NCBI RefSeq assembly: GCF_002025255.2
Contig: NZ_CP054587.1
Location: 2,232,001-2,296,000 of the forward strand
Source of the DNA: Halolamina sp. CBA1230
Lineage (GTDB): Archaea; Halobacteriota; Halobacteria; Halobacteriales; Haloferacaceae
DNA: 64,000 nucleotides
Direction of reading: 5' to 3'
The notes beneath the pieces were generated by a model. The model worked only from the letters and a program-made list of their open reading frames with translations, was not told the origin of the DNA and made no database searches. This document shows positions 1 to 6,761 of this stretch, piece by piece; the first letter of the stretch is position 1, and the number at the start of each line of letters is the position of its first letter. The position numbers and the translations under genes were made by a program.

Positions 1-233
1 CGGACGAACTGTTCTGGGTGATCGAGGGGGAGCTGACGCTCGAACTCCGGGGCGAGCCCGACAAGCAGCTCTCCGGGGGCGAACTCGGCGTCGTCCCGGC
101 GGGCGTCGAGCATCGCCCCGTCGCCGACGGGTTGGCGAAGGTCGTCCTTTTCGAGCCCGCCGGGACGGAGAACACCGGCGACGCCGACGCCGAGGAGCGG
201 AAAAGCGAGGTACGGACGCTGGACGAGAGCTAG
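1..233 (+). CDS. Cupin-domain protein, C-terminal part (start off window)
   Basis: The frame is open from base 3, so the true start lies left of the window. The visible 77 residues show DELFWVIEGELTLEL followed by GELGVVPAGVEHRPVAD, the spacing and P-x-G-x-x-H pattern of a cupin beta-barrel; the motif-2 His that usually binds metal is present. A short acidic tail follows. Small single-domain cupins of this kind bind metals or small ligands, and the substrate cannot be told here. The stop overlaps the stop of the convergent membrane gene (shared CTAG). Confidence 0.75.
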   Translation, partial: DELFWVIEGELTLELRGEPDKQLSGGELGVVPAGVEHRPVADGLAKVVLFEPAGTENTGDADAEERKSEVRTLDES

Positions 234-829
234 AGCGGGTCGACCCCGTCGTCTTCCTCGCCGGGTAGTCGGCCGAGTGCGAGCGCGCTGCCGAGGACGG
301 CCGCGGCGACGACTAGCCCGCCCACCGCCTCGTCGACGGTGTGGGCGTCGGTGGCGATCCGGCTCCAGATGAGCAGCGGCGCGACGAGGAACAGCGGCGC
401 GAACCGTCGATCGACGGCGGTCAGCGCGCCCGCCGGGACGGCGGCGTAGATGACGTGGCTCGACGCGTCCCATAGCGGGACGACGACGAGGTGGAGCAGC
501 GAGGTCGCGACCAGGAGGGCGGCGTACGGCGGCAGCAGCGACCCCCACTCGAACCGTCGCCACGCGAGCGCGATGCCGGCGAAGGCGGCGATCAACCCGA
601 CTGCAGCGAAGAAGTCGTCGCCGCCAGGGATCGCGGTGCCCAGGAGTTCGGGACCACCCTGATAGACGGCGAACGCGACAACCCACGCGCCGGCAACGAC
701 GCCCAGACGCGCGGCGAGTGGTTTCGCTGCGAGGTCGCCGCGTCGCTCGTAGCCGAGAAGCAGCAGCGTCGCGAGGAGGACGAACAGTTCGGGCGCGAAC
801 ACGGTGGCGACGGTGTCGGCGACGCTCAT
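230..829 (-). CDS. PAP2-like (phosphatidic acid phosphatase superfamily) membrane protein
   Basis: A 199-residue polytopic membrane protein with about six hydrophobic segments and a short acidic tail. Two pieces recall PAP2 phosphatases: SSHVIYAAVPAG resembles the central P-S-G-H motif, and SRIATDAHTVDEAVGG fits S-R-x5-H-x3-D/E with Glu in place of the usual Asp. The first K-x6-R-P motif is not obvious. If active it would hydrolyse a lipid or isoprenoid phosphate at the membrane; the degenerate motifs leave activity open. The start is the ATG at 829, and upstream bases are non-coding. Confidence 0.55.
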   Translation of the reverse strand: MSVADTVATVFAPELFVLLATLLLLGYERRGDLAAKPLAARLGVVAGAWVVAFAVYQGGPELLGTAIPGGDDFFAAVGLIAAFAGIALAWRRFEWGSLLPPYAALLVATSLLHLVVVPLWDASSHVIYAAVPAGALTAVDRRFAPLFLVAPLLIWSRIATDAHTVDEAVGGLVVAAAVLGSALALGRLPGEEDDGVDPL

Positions 830-1035
830 ACGCGTGGGGGTGGGGCGAGCCCGAAAAGGCGTTTCGTCACGGCGTGGCTGCAGCTCGTGGGTTTCGAGTG
901 ACGGGGACTACGAAGACCGGCAGAACCGCATCACTCGATCGACAACTGTCAGCCGAAGGTCCCAACTAGATAGCGCCGCTCTGACGACGCGCTCCCGCTG
1001 TGGCGAGAGGACGCGTGCCGTGGTCATCGGTGCGG

Positions 1036-1572
1036 TCAGCCGTTCGTAAACCGGTCCAACCACGGGCTACCCTGGCCACGTATTTGATACGCTATCGACA
1101 CGAGGAGCACGACGAGTGCGCCGGACGCATACGCCGCCGGATCGAGTGTGGCCAGCACCGGCGTATCGATGACGCTGGCGAGCGTAGCGACGAGGCCGAG
1201 TACGACAACCCCGAGATGATACTCGCTCCAGGAGAGATGGCCGCGTTCGACGGCTTCGAGATAGATGTCGATTTCGTTCGCCCGGCCGCCGAGCGCCACC
1301 ATCTTCGACGTATCGTCGTACTGGACGAGATCTAGCGAGTCGAGTTTCGGAAGGTGGTTCTGGTGCAGCGTTACGTAAACGCTTTGTCGTACTTTCCGCG
1401 GCGCGGGCGACTTACCCGATTCGGCGGCGGCGATGTCGTTGGCGAGCGATCGGAGGTCCCGTGGATCTTCGTCGCTGAGGAGATTAAGAACGTGATACCG
1501 ACGGTTGTTACTCAACACATCGTGAATCTCTGCCCGATTTAGCGGCTCGTTCCTTCTTCGTTGTTTGAGCAT
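1036..1572 (-). CDS. DUF7344 winged-helix membrane-anchored regulator
   Basis: A 178-residue protein. The first ~110 residues form a winged-helix domain (IHDVLSNNRRYHVLNLL, RSLANDIAAAE, SVYVTLHQNHLPKLDSLDLVQYD) typical of the haloarchaeal DUF7344 family; two transmembrane helices follow (residues about 120-170). A homologue with the same layout is at 12488-13018, so two such regulators flank the TasA-like gene cluster. The likely role is transcription control with a membrane-sensing or tethering part; no ligand is known. The first ATG at 1572 is chosen. It diverges from the regulator starting at 1769. Confidence 0.75.
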   Translation of the reverse strand: MLKQRRRNEPLNRAEIHDVLSNNRRYHVLNLLSDEDPRDLRSLANDIAAAESGKSPAPRKVRQSVYVTLHQNHLPKLDSLDLVQYDDTSKMVALGGRANEIDIYLEAVERGHLSWSEYHLGVVVLGLVATLASVIDTPVLATLDPAAYASGALVVLLVSIAYQIRGQGSPWLDRFTNG

Positions 1573-1768
1573 TTTGTGTTTTCCTCATATACGGTTCTGC
1601 CTCCCACTTCCCTATCCCAGAGGGACTGGTACTCTTCCCATAATTGTACGTTGAGTAAGAGATTGTATAGTTAATTGCTGAGAGTAGTGTCACCTTGTGA
1701 AATTCCACCCATAATTGGTATGAAATTGACACGAGGAACTATTGCAGGTGTTACAAATATCTTGGGGT
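1573..1768. promoter_or_regulatory. AT-rich divergent promoter region
   Basis: These 196 bases between two divergent regulators are far richer in A/T than the flanks (e.g. TTGTATAGTTAATTGC near 1663). They must hold the promoters of both genes. No clean palindromic operator was found by eye. Confidence 0.45.
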
Positions 1769-2557
1769 ATGGGAGACGGCGATGCGGCTCACATCCTCCG
1801 AACTGCTGCCCGTCGGCAGCGGGTGTTCGCGGAGTTCGAGGAGGGGAACGCGACGCGATCGGATATACAGGACGCGCTCGGCGTGTCCCGTTCGACTGCA
1901 TTTCGCGTCGTCAACACCTTCGAATCTCTCGGGCTGATCTCCCGCCAGAACGGCACCTATGAACTCACCCCGTTCGGCGACGTCGTTCACTGTGAGACTT
2001 CGCGAGCGATAGGAACGATCCGCATCGCCCATAGCCTGTCGCCGCTTCTGGGCGAACTCGAGGAGACCGAGGAACCGATCGAAATCAGCGCGTTCGACGA
2101 TGCGACAGTTACCGAACTCGAACCTGGTGATCCGTACAAACCGATGCGGCGGTTTCTCTCGCTCACCGAGGACACGTCTTTCATCCGAGAGTTCACGCCG
2201 ACAACTCCGGATCCAGCCTATCAGAACACGCTTTACGATCGCGTTCGTGACGATCTCTGGGTCGCCGTGCTCTACCCGCCGTCGGCGGTCGACCAGCTGC
2301 GGCAAGAGGACGACGGTGAGTTCGAACGCGCGCTCGAGGAGGGGGAGTTCCACGTACGCGTCGGCGACCCGCCCGCGTTCCGCCTCGTCGTGACGGACGA
2401 ACGTGTCTACGTCGGTGGGTACAACGACGACGCATCGCTCCTCCAGCTCGTCGCCGACACCGCCGACCCCGACGTACAGGAGTGGGCGACACGCTGTTTC
2501 GAGACCCAGTGGGAGCGGGGGACGCCGTTCGACTCGTACGTCGAGAACCTCCGCTGA
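1769..2557 (+). CDS. HTH transcriptional regulator, FilR1-like sensor domain
   Basis: 262 residues. An N-terminal winged helix (RQRVFAEFEEGNATRSDIQDALGVSRSTAFRVVNTFESLGLI) is followed by a domain of about 170 residues resembling the middle/C-terminal domain of methanogenesis regulator FilR1 and many haloarchaeal HTH proteins (LWVAVLYPPSAVDQL, AFRLVVTDERVYVGGYND). No kinase or membrane part is seen. The ATG at 1769 gives a normal N-terminus (MGDGDAAHILRTAARR); an in-frame ATG at 1742 would add nine unusual residues. Its target is not evident; the neighbouring TasA-like cluster is a candidate by position only. Confidence 0.7.
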   Translation: MGDGDAAHILRTAARRQRVFAEFEEGNATRSDIQDALGVSRSTAFRVVNTFESLGLISRQNGTYELTPFGDVVHCETSRAIGTIRIAHSLSPLLGELEETEEPIEISAFDDATVTELEPGDPYKPMRRFLSLTEDTSFIREFTPTTPDPAYQNTLYDRVRDDLWVAVLYPPSAVDQLRQEDDGEFERALEEGEFHVRVGDPPAFRLVVTDERVYVGGYNDDASLLQLVADTADPDVQEWATRCFETQWERGTPFDSYVENLR

Positions 2558-2589
2558 GGCTACCGAAACGGACGCCAATACGCCTGCAC

Positions 2590-2922
2590 TCACTCGGCCG
2601 GCGTCGTCTCGGTAGCTGTTGAGCTATCTATCGCAGTTCCGTTCGGCGTTTCGGTGGTACTGGGTGTTGCTGTCGCGGTTCCGTTCGGCGTTTCGGTGGT
2701 ACTGGGTGTTGCTGTCGCGGTTCCGTTCGGCGTTGCTGTCGGTGTCGTATTCTGGCCGACTTTACTCGGTGTCGCCGGGGTCTCGGTTGCCGGCGCTTCG
2801 TCGACGCTGACGGACATCCCGACTGTCTCGGTGTCGGCCAACGAGGCGACGGTAAATCCGCCCGTAAACCCGGCCAGCAGGACTACCACAACGATAACGA
2901 GCACGCCGGTCTTACTCGCCAT
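2590..2922 (-). CDS. Thr/Pro-rich single-pass surface protein, last gene of the TasA-like operon
   Basis: 110 residues: one N-terminal transmembrane segment (TGVLVIVVVVLLAGFTGGF), then an extracellular tail rich in Thr, Pro and Asn with N-x-T sequons in a repeated block (ETPNGTATATPSTT). Such tails are typical of glycosylated spacers crossing the haloarchaeal S-layer. The start ATG at 2922 overlaps the end of the signal-peptidase gene (GATGGCGAGTAA), so translation is probably coupled. It ends in ...TETTPAE with no sorting motif. Function unknown; an anchor or stalk for the neighbouring secreted proteins is a guess. Confidence 0.7.
   Translation of the reverse strand: MASKTGVLVIVVVVLLAGFTGGFTVASLADTETVGMSVSVDEAPATETPATPSKVGQNTTPTATPNGTATATPSTTETPNGTATATPSTTETPNGTAIDSSTATETTPAE
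2636..2735. repeat. 42-bp tandem repeat inside the Thr/Pro-rich gene
   Basis: Two identical 42-base units (2636-2677 and 2678-2719) and a partial third (to 2735), each starting GTTCCGTTCGGCGTTTCGG on the + strand. They encode the repeated 14-residue block of the Thr/Pro-rich tail. Exact identity points to recent expansion and likely length variation between strains. Confidence 0.85.
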
Positions 2923-3784
2923 CGTTCTCACCTCTGGACCCGACAGTGCCGACAGCTGCCGGGAGGCTTTCGCCACCGTCGGTCACCTGGCGGTTCCGTG
3001 GCTGGCTACTGGTCGAGGGCGCTTCACGTCCGGCGACGAACACCGCGGCAACGAACGCGACGACAATCGCCGCGCCGGCGAAGACGCCAACGCTCACCGG
3101 CTGGGGGTCCTGGTACGCGATGTAACCACTGTACACCGCGAGGGCGCCGAACCCGACCGTGCTCAGCTGGAGGTCGCGGGTCGTAATCACGAGGCCGTCG
3201 TCGTCGGCCACCTCCGCCGGCGAGCCGAATTCACCGACATGCTGGCGGTCGGCTGGCTCAGGCTGTTCCTCCGGCGCGTCACTTCGCGTGAAGGCGTAGA
3301 GTTCGGAGACCACGAATGCGATCACCGGGAGCCCGATCAGGAGGGCCATCCCCCTCGGCGTGTTCGCGAACATCACCACGTAACCGACGTACGGGAGTAC
3401 CACCCAGACCTCGCCCGTGACGTTCTCGGCGGGGACGAGCGCGGGGTCCGGGTCGTCGTTGGCATCGCCTTTCGTGCGGAACGCCTGGCCCCCCTCGGTT
3501 TCGACGGCTTCTACGACACGGTGTGTCACTGGCGTCGATTCCTCGGCGCGCACGAACGTGATGACGTCACCGGACTCGATGTTCGCGGGGTCGACGCTTT
3601 TCACGATGACGGCATCGCCGGCCGATATCTCCGGCTCCATACTGTCCGAGAGCACGACGTAACTGGCGTCGGCGCCGACTATGCCGGGGACTGCCTGGAC
3701 GACGAAGACGCCGACAATCAGGAGTCCCAGGATGGTGACGGCGATTCCCGCCACGCGCCGAATAGAGGGGATCACGCGGACCAC
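2912..3784 (-). CDS. SipW-like archaeal signal peptidase I
   Basis: About 290 residues from a GTG at 3784 (an in-frame GTG at 3775 is also possible); longer starts would run into the upstream gene. An N-terminal transmembrane helix (IAVTILGLLIVGVFVVQAV) precedes the catalytic Ser in SDSMEP (~48), the His that replaces bacterial Lys in archaeal/ER-type enzymes (TPVTHRVVE, ~88), and Asp residues in KGDANDDPD (~107-113). Three further hydrophobic segments follow, more than in minimal enzymes. It lies directly after seven genes with SipW-type signal sequences, so it is the probable dedicated processing enzyme, as SipW is for TasA in Bacillus. It overlaps the next gene by 11 bases. Confidence 0.88.
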   Translation of the reverse strand: MVRVIPSIRRVAGIAVTILGLLIVGVFVVQAVPGIVGADASYVVLSDSMEPEISAGDAVIVKSVDPANIESGDVITFVRAEESTPVTHRVVEAVETEGGQAFRTKGDANDDPDPALVPAENVTGEVWVVLPYVGYVVMFANTPRGMALLIGLPVIAFVVSELYAFTRSDAPEEQPEPADRQHVGEFGSPAEVADDDGLVITTRDLQLSTVGFGALAVYSGYIAYQDPQPVSVGVFAGAAIVVAFVAAVFVAGREAPSTSSQPRNRQVTDGGESLPAAVGTVGSRGENDGE

Positions 3785-3827
3785 CCCGCAAGCGCCGGTG
3801 CAAGCGACCGTTTTCGGTTGTGTGTAG

Positions 3828-4853
3828 TTACTGCCATGGGTTTCTCGGATTCGTGTGACGGCATTGGCTGGCGAACAGTTCCAGATCGAACGACACCGAC
3901 TCACCGGCGACCGGTTTCGGGTTCGGGAGTCGCCAGTCCAGGGTGAGACACGCCGGCTCGCAGCCGACACAGCTGTCGCCGGCGCACTCGAAGATGACGA
4001 AGTGACTGAGGCCGCTCGGCCTCCCGGCTGGGTTCGATTCGGTGACCAACTCTTTCGCCGTGGCGGCACAGTCAGGCCGGTAGGTCACGACACCCGCATC
4101 GGGCCCCCCGCCGCCTTTCACGTCCACGCGGCAGAACTCGAACGCGTCCGCCCGGAGGTCGACACCACGGACTTCGTCCCCGTCGTCCTTCCAGTGGAGC
4201 CCCGTAATTTCGACGTCGACGGGGCCGTCAGGCCCGTCGAGAGTCAACGTCCCGGGGACGGCGTCGATGGGCAGCGACTCCCCGGTTCCTTCGGCGACGA
4301 ACTCGGCAGGATCCTCGGTGAGCTCGATTTTCCCGAGTTCCCGGCAGTTACCGGCACCGAGCAGGCTGCCCTCCCCGTACGCGTCGAAAAGTTCGGAGAG
4401 GGATCCCTCGTAGAGAGTGTCACCGGCCTCCTCGGCCGCAGGTGCGTACGTGAGCGTGACCTCCATCGCGTCGGCAAGTGTGCCGGATTCGCCGTCCTGC
4501 AGCCGCAACCAGACGCGGCCGGGGTTCTCACACACGCGGAACGCGACGGTCGTCGACCCGGACGTTTGGCCCTGGCTCGGGTCGATAGCCGGGAACGCGA
4601 CGGTGATCGTCGACTCCGGAACGAACGTCGACGGGAACGAGCCGTCCTGTTCCGGGGTGTACGACGTCGTGGACTCGGACTCGGTACGCGTCGCGATCTC
4701 GAGATCGAGCGACCCCCCCGCCATGGCGTTCGAACGGAACAGTTCGCCGTCGGTGAGGTACGCGTACGTGCCGACCCCGGAGGCGCCGCCGAGGCTCGCC
4801 GCCCCAGCGAACGTGACGCCACGCAGGATCGAACGCCGCGAGACGTCAGGCAT
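3828..4853 (-). CDS. TasA/camelysin-like secreted protein, divergent paralogue
   Basis: 341 residues with signal region SRRSILRGVTFAGAASLGGASG then GTYAYLTDGELFRSN, the SipW-type pattern shared with the genes upstream. The core follows the family order: SGSTTVAFRVCENPGRVWLRL, a DAMEVTLTY strand, and C-terminal LTLDWRLPNPKPVAGESVSFDLELFASQCRHTN. It differs in an insert containing several Cys (FECAGDSCVGCEPACL and others), suggesting disulphides. Likely a secreted fibre or matrix subunit. The gene has its own probable promoter and an upstream short ORF overlapping its start, so it and the peptidase may be expressed apart from the first six paralogues. Confidence 0.8.
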   Translation of the reverse strand: MPDVSRRSILRGVTFAGAASLGGASGVGTYAYLTDGELFRSNAMAGGSLDLEIATRTESESTTSYTPEQDGSFPSTFVPESTITVAFPAIDPSQGQTSGSTTVAFRVCENPGRVWLRLQDGESGTLADAMEVTLTYAPAAEEAGDTLYEGSLSELFDAYGEGSLLGAGNCRELGKIELTEDPAEFVAEGTGESLPIDAVPGTLTLDGPDGPVDVEITGLHWKDDGDEVRGVDLRADAFEFCRVDVKGGGGPDAGVVTYRPDCAATAKELVTESNPAGRPSGLSHFVIFECAGDSCVGCEPACLTLDWRLPNPKPVAGESVSFDLELFASQCRHTNPRNPWQ

Positions 4854-4902
4854 CGTCGATTCCCTCCGTTTCTGTCCGGGGCACGCCCACGCGTACGTCC
4901 AT
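4846..4902 (-). CDS. Short upstream ORF (18 codons) overlapping the start of the TasA-like gene
   Basis: An ATG at 4902 opens 18 codons (MDVRVGVPRTETEGIDDA) whose TGA overlaps the ATG of the next gene (ATGCCTGA). It lies ~23 bases after a TATA-like box, so the transcript could start at or near this ATG. It may be a leader peptide that couples or regulates translation of the downstream gene, or simply an accidental ORF; there is no coding evidence beyond its arrangement. Confidence 0.4.
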   Translation of the reverse strand: MDVRVGVPRTETEGIDDA

Positions 4903-4917
4903 TGTTGACATACTTAT

Positions 4918-4932
4918 TGGTCTATTTAGGCG
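4918..4932 (-). promoter_or_regulatory. Probable internal promoter (TATA box) of the distal part of the cluster
   Basis: On the minus strand GCCTAAATAGACC lies about 23 bases before the upstream ORF ATG at 4902 and about 72 before the ATG at 4853. The spacing to 4902 fits archaeal TATA-to-start distance for a leaderless transcript. The 4854-4964 gap is also clearly richer in A/T than neighbouring gaps in this cluster. Confidence 0.5.
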
Positions 4933-4964
4933 CCGAGCTGGCTGTTTAACTGGTCGTGAAACAG

Positions 4965-5648
4965 TCACGTCTCATCACACGGTTCGACCGTGAAGCTGAG
5001 CGACGTCTCGACGCTGTCTCCCTGTATTCGGTTCCCGACCGACCGGGGCAACGACCAGGAGATGCCGACACAGACCGCGCTCGTCGGGTCGAGGCAGTCG
5101 CCGCCGAGCGGAACCCCCTCGGCGAGTGCAGTGTCCGCGTCGACTAGCGACCCGTCCACGAGCACGGTCTCCGCAACGTCCAGGTCCCCGTCACAGCCGC
5201 CGAGCCCGGAGACGCCGAGCGACCCCGTGTCGTACCAGACCGCGACGTCGAGGGCGTCGGCGAGTTCGCCGCGATCGGTGGTCGTGTCGCCGGCGCTCCG
5301 CTCGGGCTCGTTCCGGCCGTTCTCGCTGTTCGCGGTGAGCGCGAGCGACATGCTGGCGCTCACTGCTTGATCGTCGTTTTCCGGCGTCACTCGGAACGCT
5401 AGCGTCCCGGAATCTCCTGGGTGGGCGTTTCCGACGTTGAGGGCCGGTTCGTCGGTCGTCTCGTCACCGGCGTCGACGACCGTGCCGTTGTACGTCTCCC
5501 GCCAGTCCACGCGAACCGACGGGTCGCTGCCGACCGTCGTCGACGACTGGTAGGCGACCGCGTCCGAGGTGAGCGCGGTGAGGCCCGCTACCGACGCCGC
5601 ACCAGCCAGCGCAACGGACCCGAGCAGTCGACGGCGGTTCAACTCCAC
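4965..5648 (-). CDS. TasA/camelysin-like secreted protein, short paralogue
   Basis: 227 residues from a GTG at 5648, three bases from the end of the previous gene (its TAG is at 5651-5653), which implies translational coupling. Signal: ELNRRRLLGSVALAGAASVAGLTALTSDAVAYQ. The core is shorter and more diverged than its neighbours: VGNAHPGDSGTLAFRV replaces the usual VKPGD motif and the protein ends LSFTVEPCDET instead of EQCRNND. GISWSLPRSVGNRIQGDSVETSLSF keeps the family C-terminal signature. Likely a minor or terminal fibre subunit; role inferred only from family and position. Confidence 0.75.
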   Translation of the reverse strand: MELNRRRLLGSVALAGAASVAGLTALTSDAVAYQSSTTVGSDPSVRVDWRETYNGTVVDAGDETTDEPALNVGNAHPGDSGTLAFRVTPENDDQAVSASMSLALTANSENGRNEPERSAGDTTTDRGELADALDVAVWYDTGSLGVSGLGGCDGDLDVAETVLVDGSLVDADTALAEGVPLGGDCLDPTSAVCVGISWSLPRSVGNRIQGDSVETSLSFTVEPCDET

Positions 5649-5650
5649 GG

Positions 5651-6643
5651 CTACGCCTCCGTGAACGGGCTCGTCGCCCCGTCGTTGTTCCGGCACTGTA
5701 CTGCCGCGAACGTGAGGTCGAAGGTCACGCTGTCGCCCTGCACGACGTTCCCGACGCTCGCGGGGAGCGTCCACTCGAAGCCGAGGTACCGGGCCTGTTC
5801 GTCCTCCGGCTGGTCCTGCGGGAAACAGTCGCGGTCGGCAGTTTCGGGATGTCCGTCCAGTGGTATGCCGTCGTCGACTGCCGCGAGCAGCTCCCCGAGC
5901 GTTCCCTCGAAGACGAGCGGGCGCTCGGGCGGCGTCTCGTCGCTCTCGCGGTCCTCGTCGCCGTCGTCGTACCAGAGCGTCACCTCGATGGCGTCGGGGA
6001 GCTCGCCCGCGCTGGAGCCGTCACCGGGGTCGTCCTCGGCCGCGGCGTCGAGCTCCGGCTCCACGACCGCGCCCTCACTGTTGGCGTCCAGCGAGCCGCC
6101 GAGCCAGACGTACCCGGGCTCGTCGAACAGGTGCATGCTGTAGGTGACCGATCCGAAGTCGCCGGGTTTCACGTCGTCGAGGTCGATGACCGGCCCCTCC
6201 ACGACGAAGTTCGGAGAGTTCGCGAACTGTTCGCGGTACGCCTGCTCGACGGCGACGCGGTCAGCCTCGTCGAGATCGCCGTATGCCGTTCCGTGCATAT
6301 CCTCGACCACGTCGTCGCGAGTCCGTATCGGGTCCTGGATGCCGTCGGGCTCCTCGACCGGCGGGCTGTTCGTGTCGAGTTCGTCGGGATTGTTTGGGTC
6401 GTTCTTGTACCGGTCCGGAAACGCGTTGACGTACTCGGTCCCGTTCCCCCGGTCGTACTTCTGTTGCCAGTCCAGTCGCGCGTCCATCGCCCCCGCCGTG
6501 ATCGTGTTGTCCTCGAACGTCTCGGAGTCACTGAGAAGGGCGGTCGTGCCGAGGCCGGCACTAGCCGACGCCAGCCCGACGCCGCCCAGCCCAGCAAGTA
6601 CGGTGCGCCGCGAGAGTCGGTAGTGTTGCCTGTCGTCGCTCAT
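5651..6643 (-). CDS. TasA/camelysin-like secreted protein
   Basis: 330 residues. Signal LSRRTVLAGLGGVGLASASAG then LGTTALLSDSETFEDNTITAG, the most conserved N-terminus in this family. Core landmarks: LDDVKPGDFGSVTYSMHLFDEPGYVWLG, DAIEVTLWYDDGD, and ASVGNVVQGDSVTFDLTFAAVQCRNND near the C-terminus. An insert at about residues 55-125 (rich in Asp, Asn, Pro) is absent from the short paralogues. Exported and cleaved by the SipW-like peptidase by inference. Its leader carries one of the tRNA-like structures (6664-6714). Confidence 0.85.
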   Translation of the reverse strand: MSDDRQHYRLSRRTVLAGLGGVGLASASAGLGTTALLSDSETFEDNTITAGAMDARLDWQQKYDRGNGTEYVNAFPDRYKNDPNNPDELDTNSPPVEEPDGIQDPIRTRDDVVEDMHGTAYGDLDEADRVAVEQAYREQFANSPNFVVEGPVIDLDDVKPGDFGSVTYSMHLFDEPGYVWLGGSLDANSEGAVVEPELDAAAEDDPGDGSSAGELPDAIEVTLWYDDGDEDRESDETPPERPLVFEGTLGELLAAVDDGIPLDGHPETADRDCFPQDQPEDEQARYLGFEWTLPASVGNVVQGDSVTFDLTFAAVQCRNNDGATSPFTEA

Positions 6644-6663
6644 GGTTGCTCCCCGAACGGGAA

Positions 6664-6714
6664 ACCCACCGGCGGAGTCGAACCGCCGTTCCGCGGCCGC
6701 GTACCGACGTGGGT
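6664..6714 (-). promoter_or_regulatory. tRNA-like folded leader A upstream of the 5651-6643 gene
   Basis: On the minus strand the leader reads ACCCAC (6714-6709) ... GGCGGTTCGACTCCGCC (6687-6671) G GTGGGT (6669-6664). The outer stem (6 bp) closes around a T-arm-like hairpin whose loop TTCGACT fits the canonical tRNA T-loop. A second small hairpin (CCCG/CGGG, 6651-6661) lies between this fold and the ATG at 6643. The same plan, with different stem bases, occurs before two neighbouring paralogues, supporting a real RNA structure. Confidence 0.6.
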
Positions 6715-6717
6715 CGA

Positions 6718-6738
6718 TTCGGACCGCTTGGGTCCGAA
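6718..6738 (-). terminator. 8-bp hairpin after the laminin-type paralogue
   Basis: TTCGGACC-CAAGC-GGTCCGAA on the minus strand, 23 bases after the stop of the 6762-8546 gene. It could be a terminator, a processing site or an mRNA-stabilising end between two operon genes. No T-tract follows, so it is not a classic archaeal terminator. Confidence 0.4.
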
Positions 6739-6761
6739 CGATGGTGGTCGATTATGGGTCG

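Noticed and set aside
2654-3946. A long plus-strand gene opposite the signal peptidase
   Set aside because: It is antisense to well-supported genes, has no family motif, and its composition is typical of shadow frames in GC-rich DNA.
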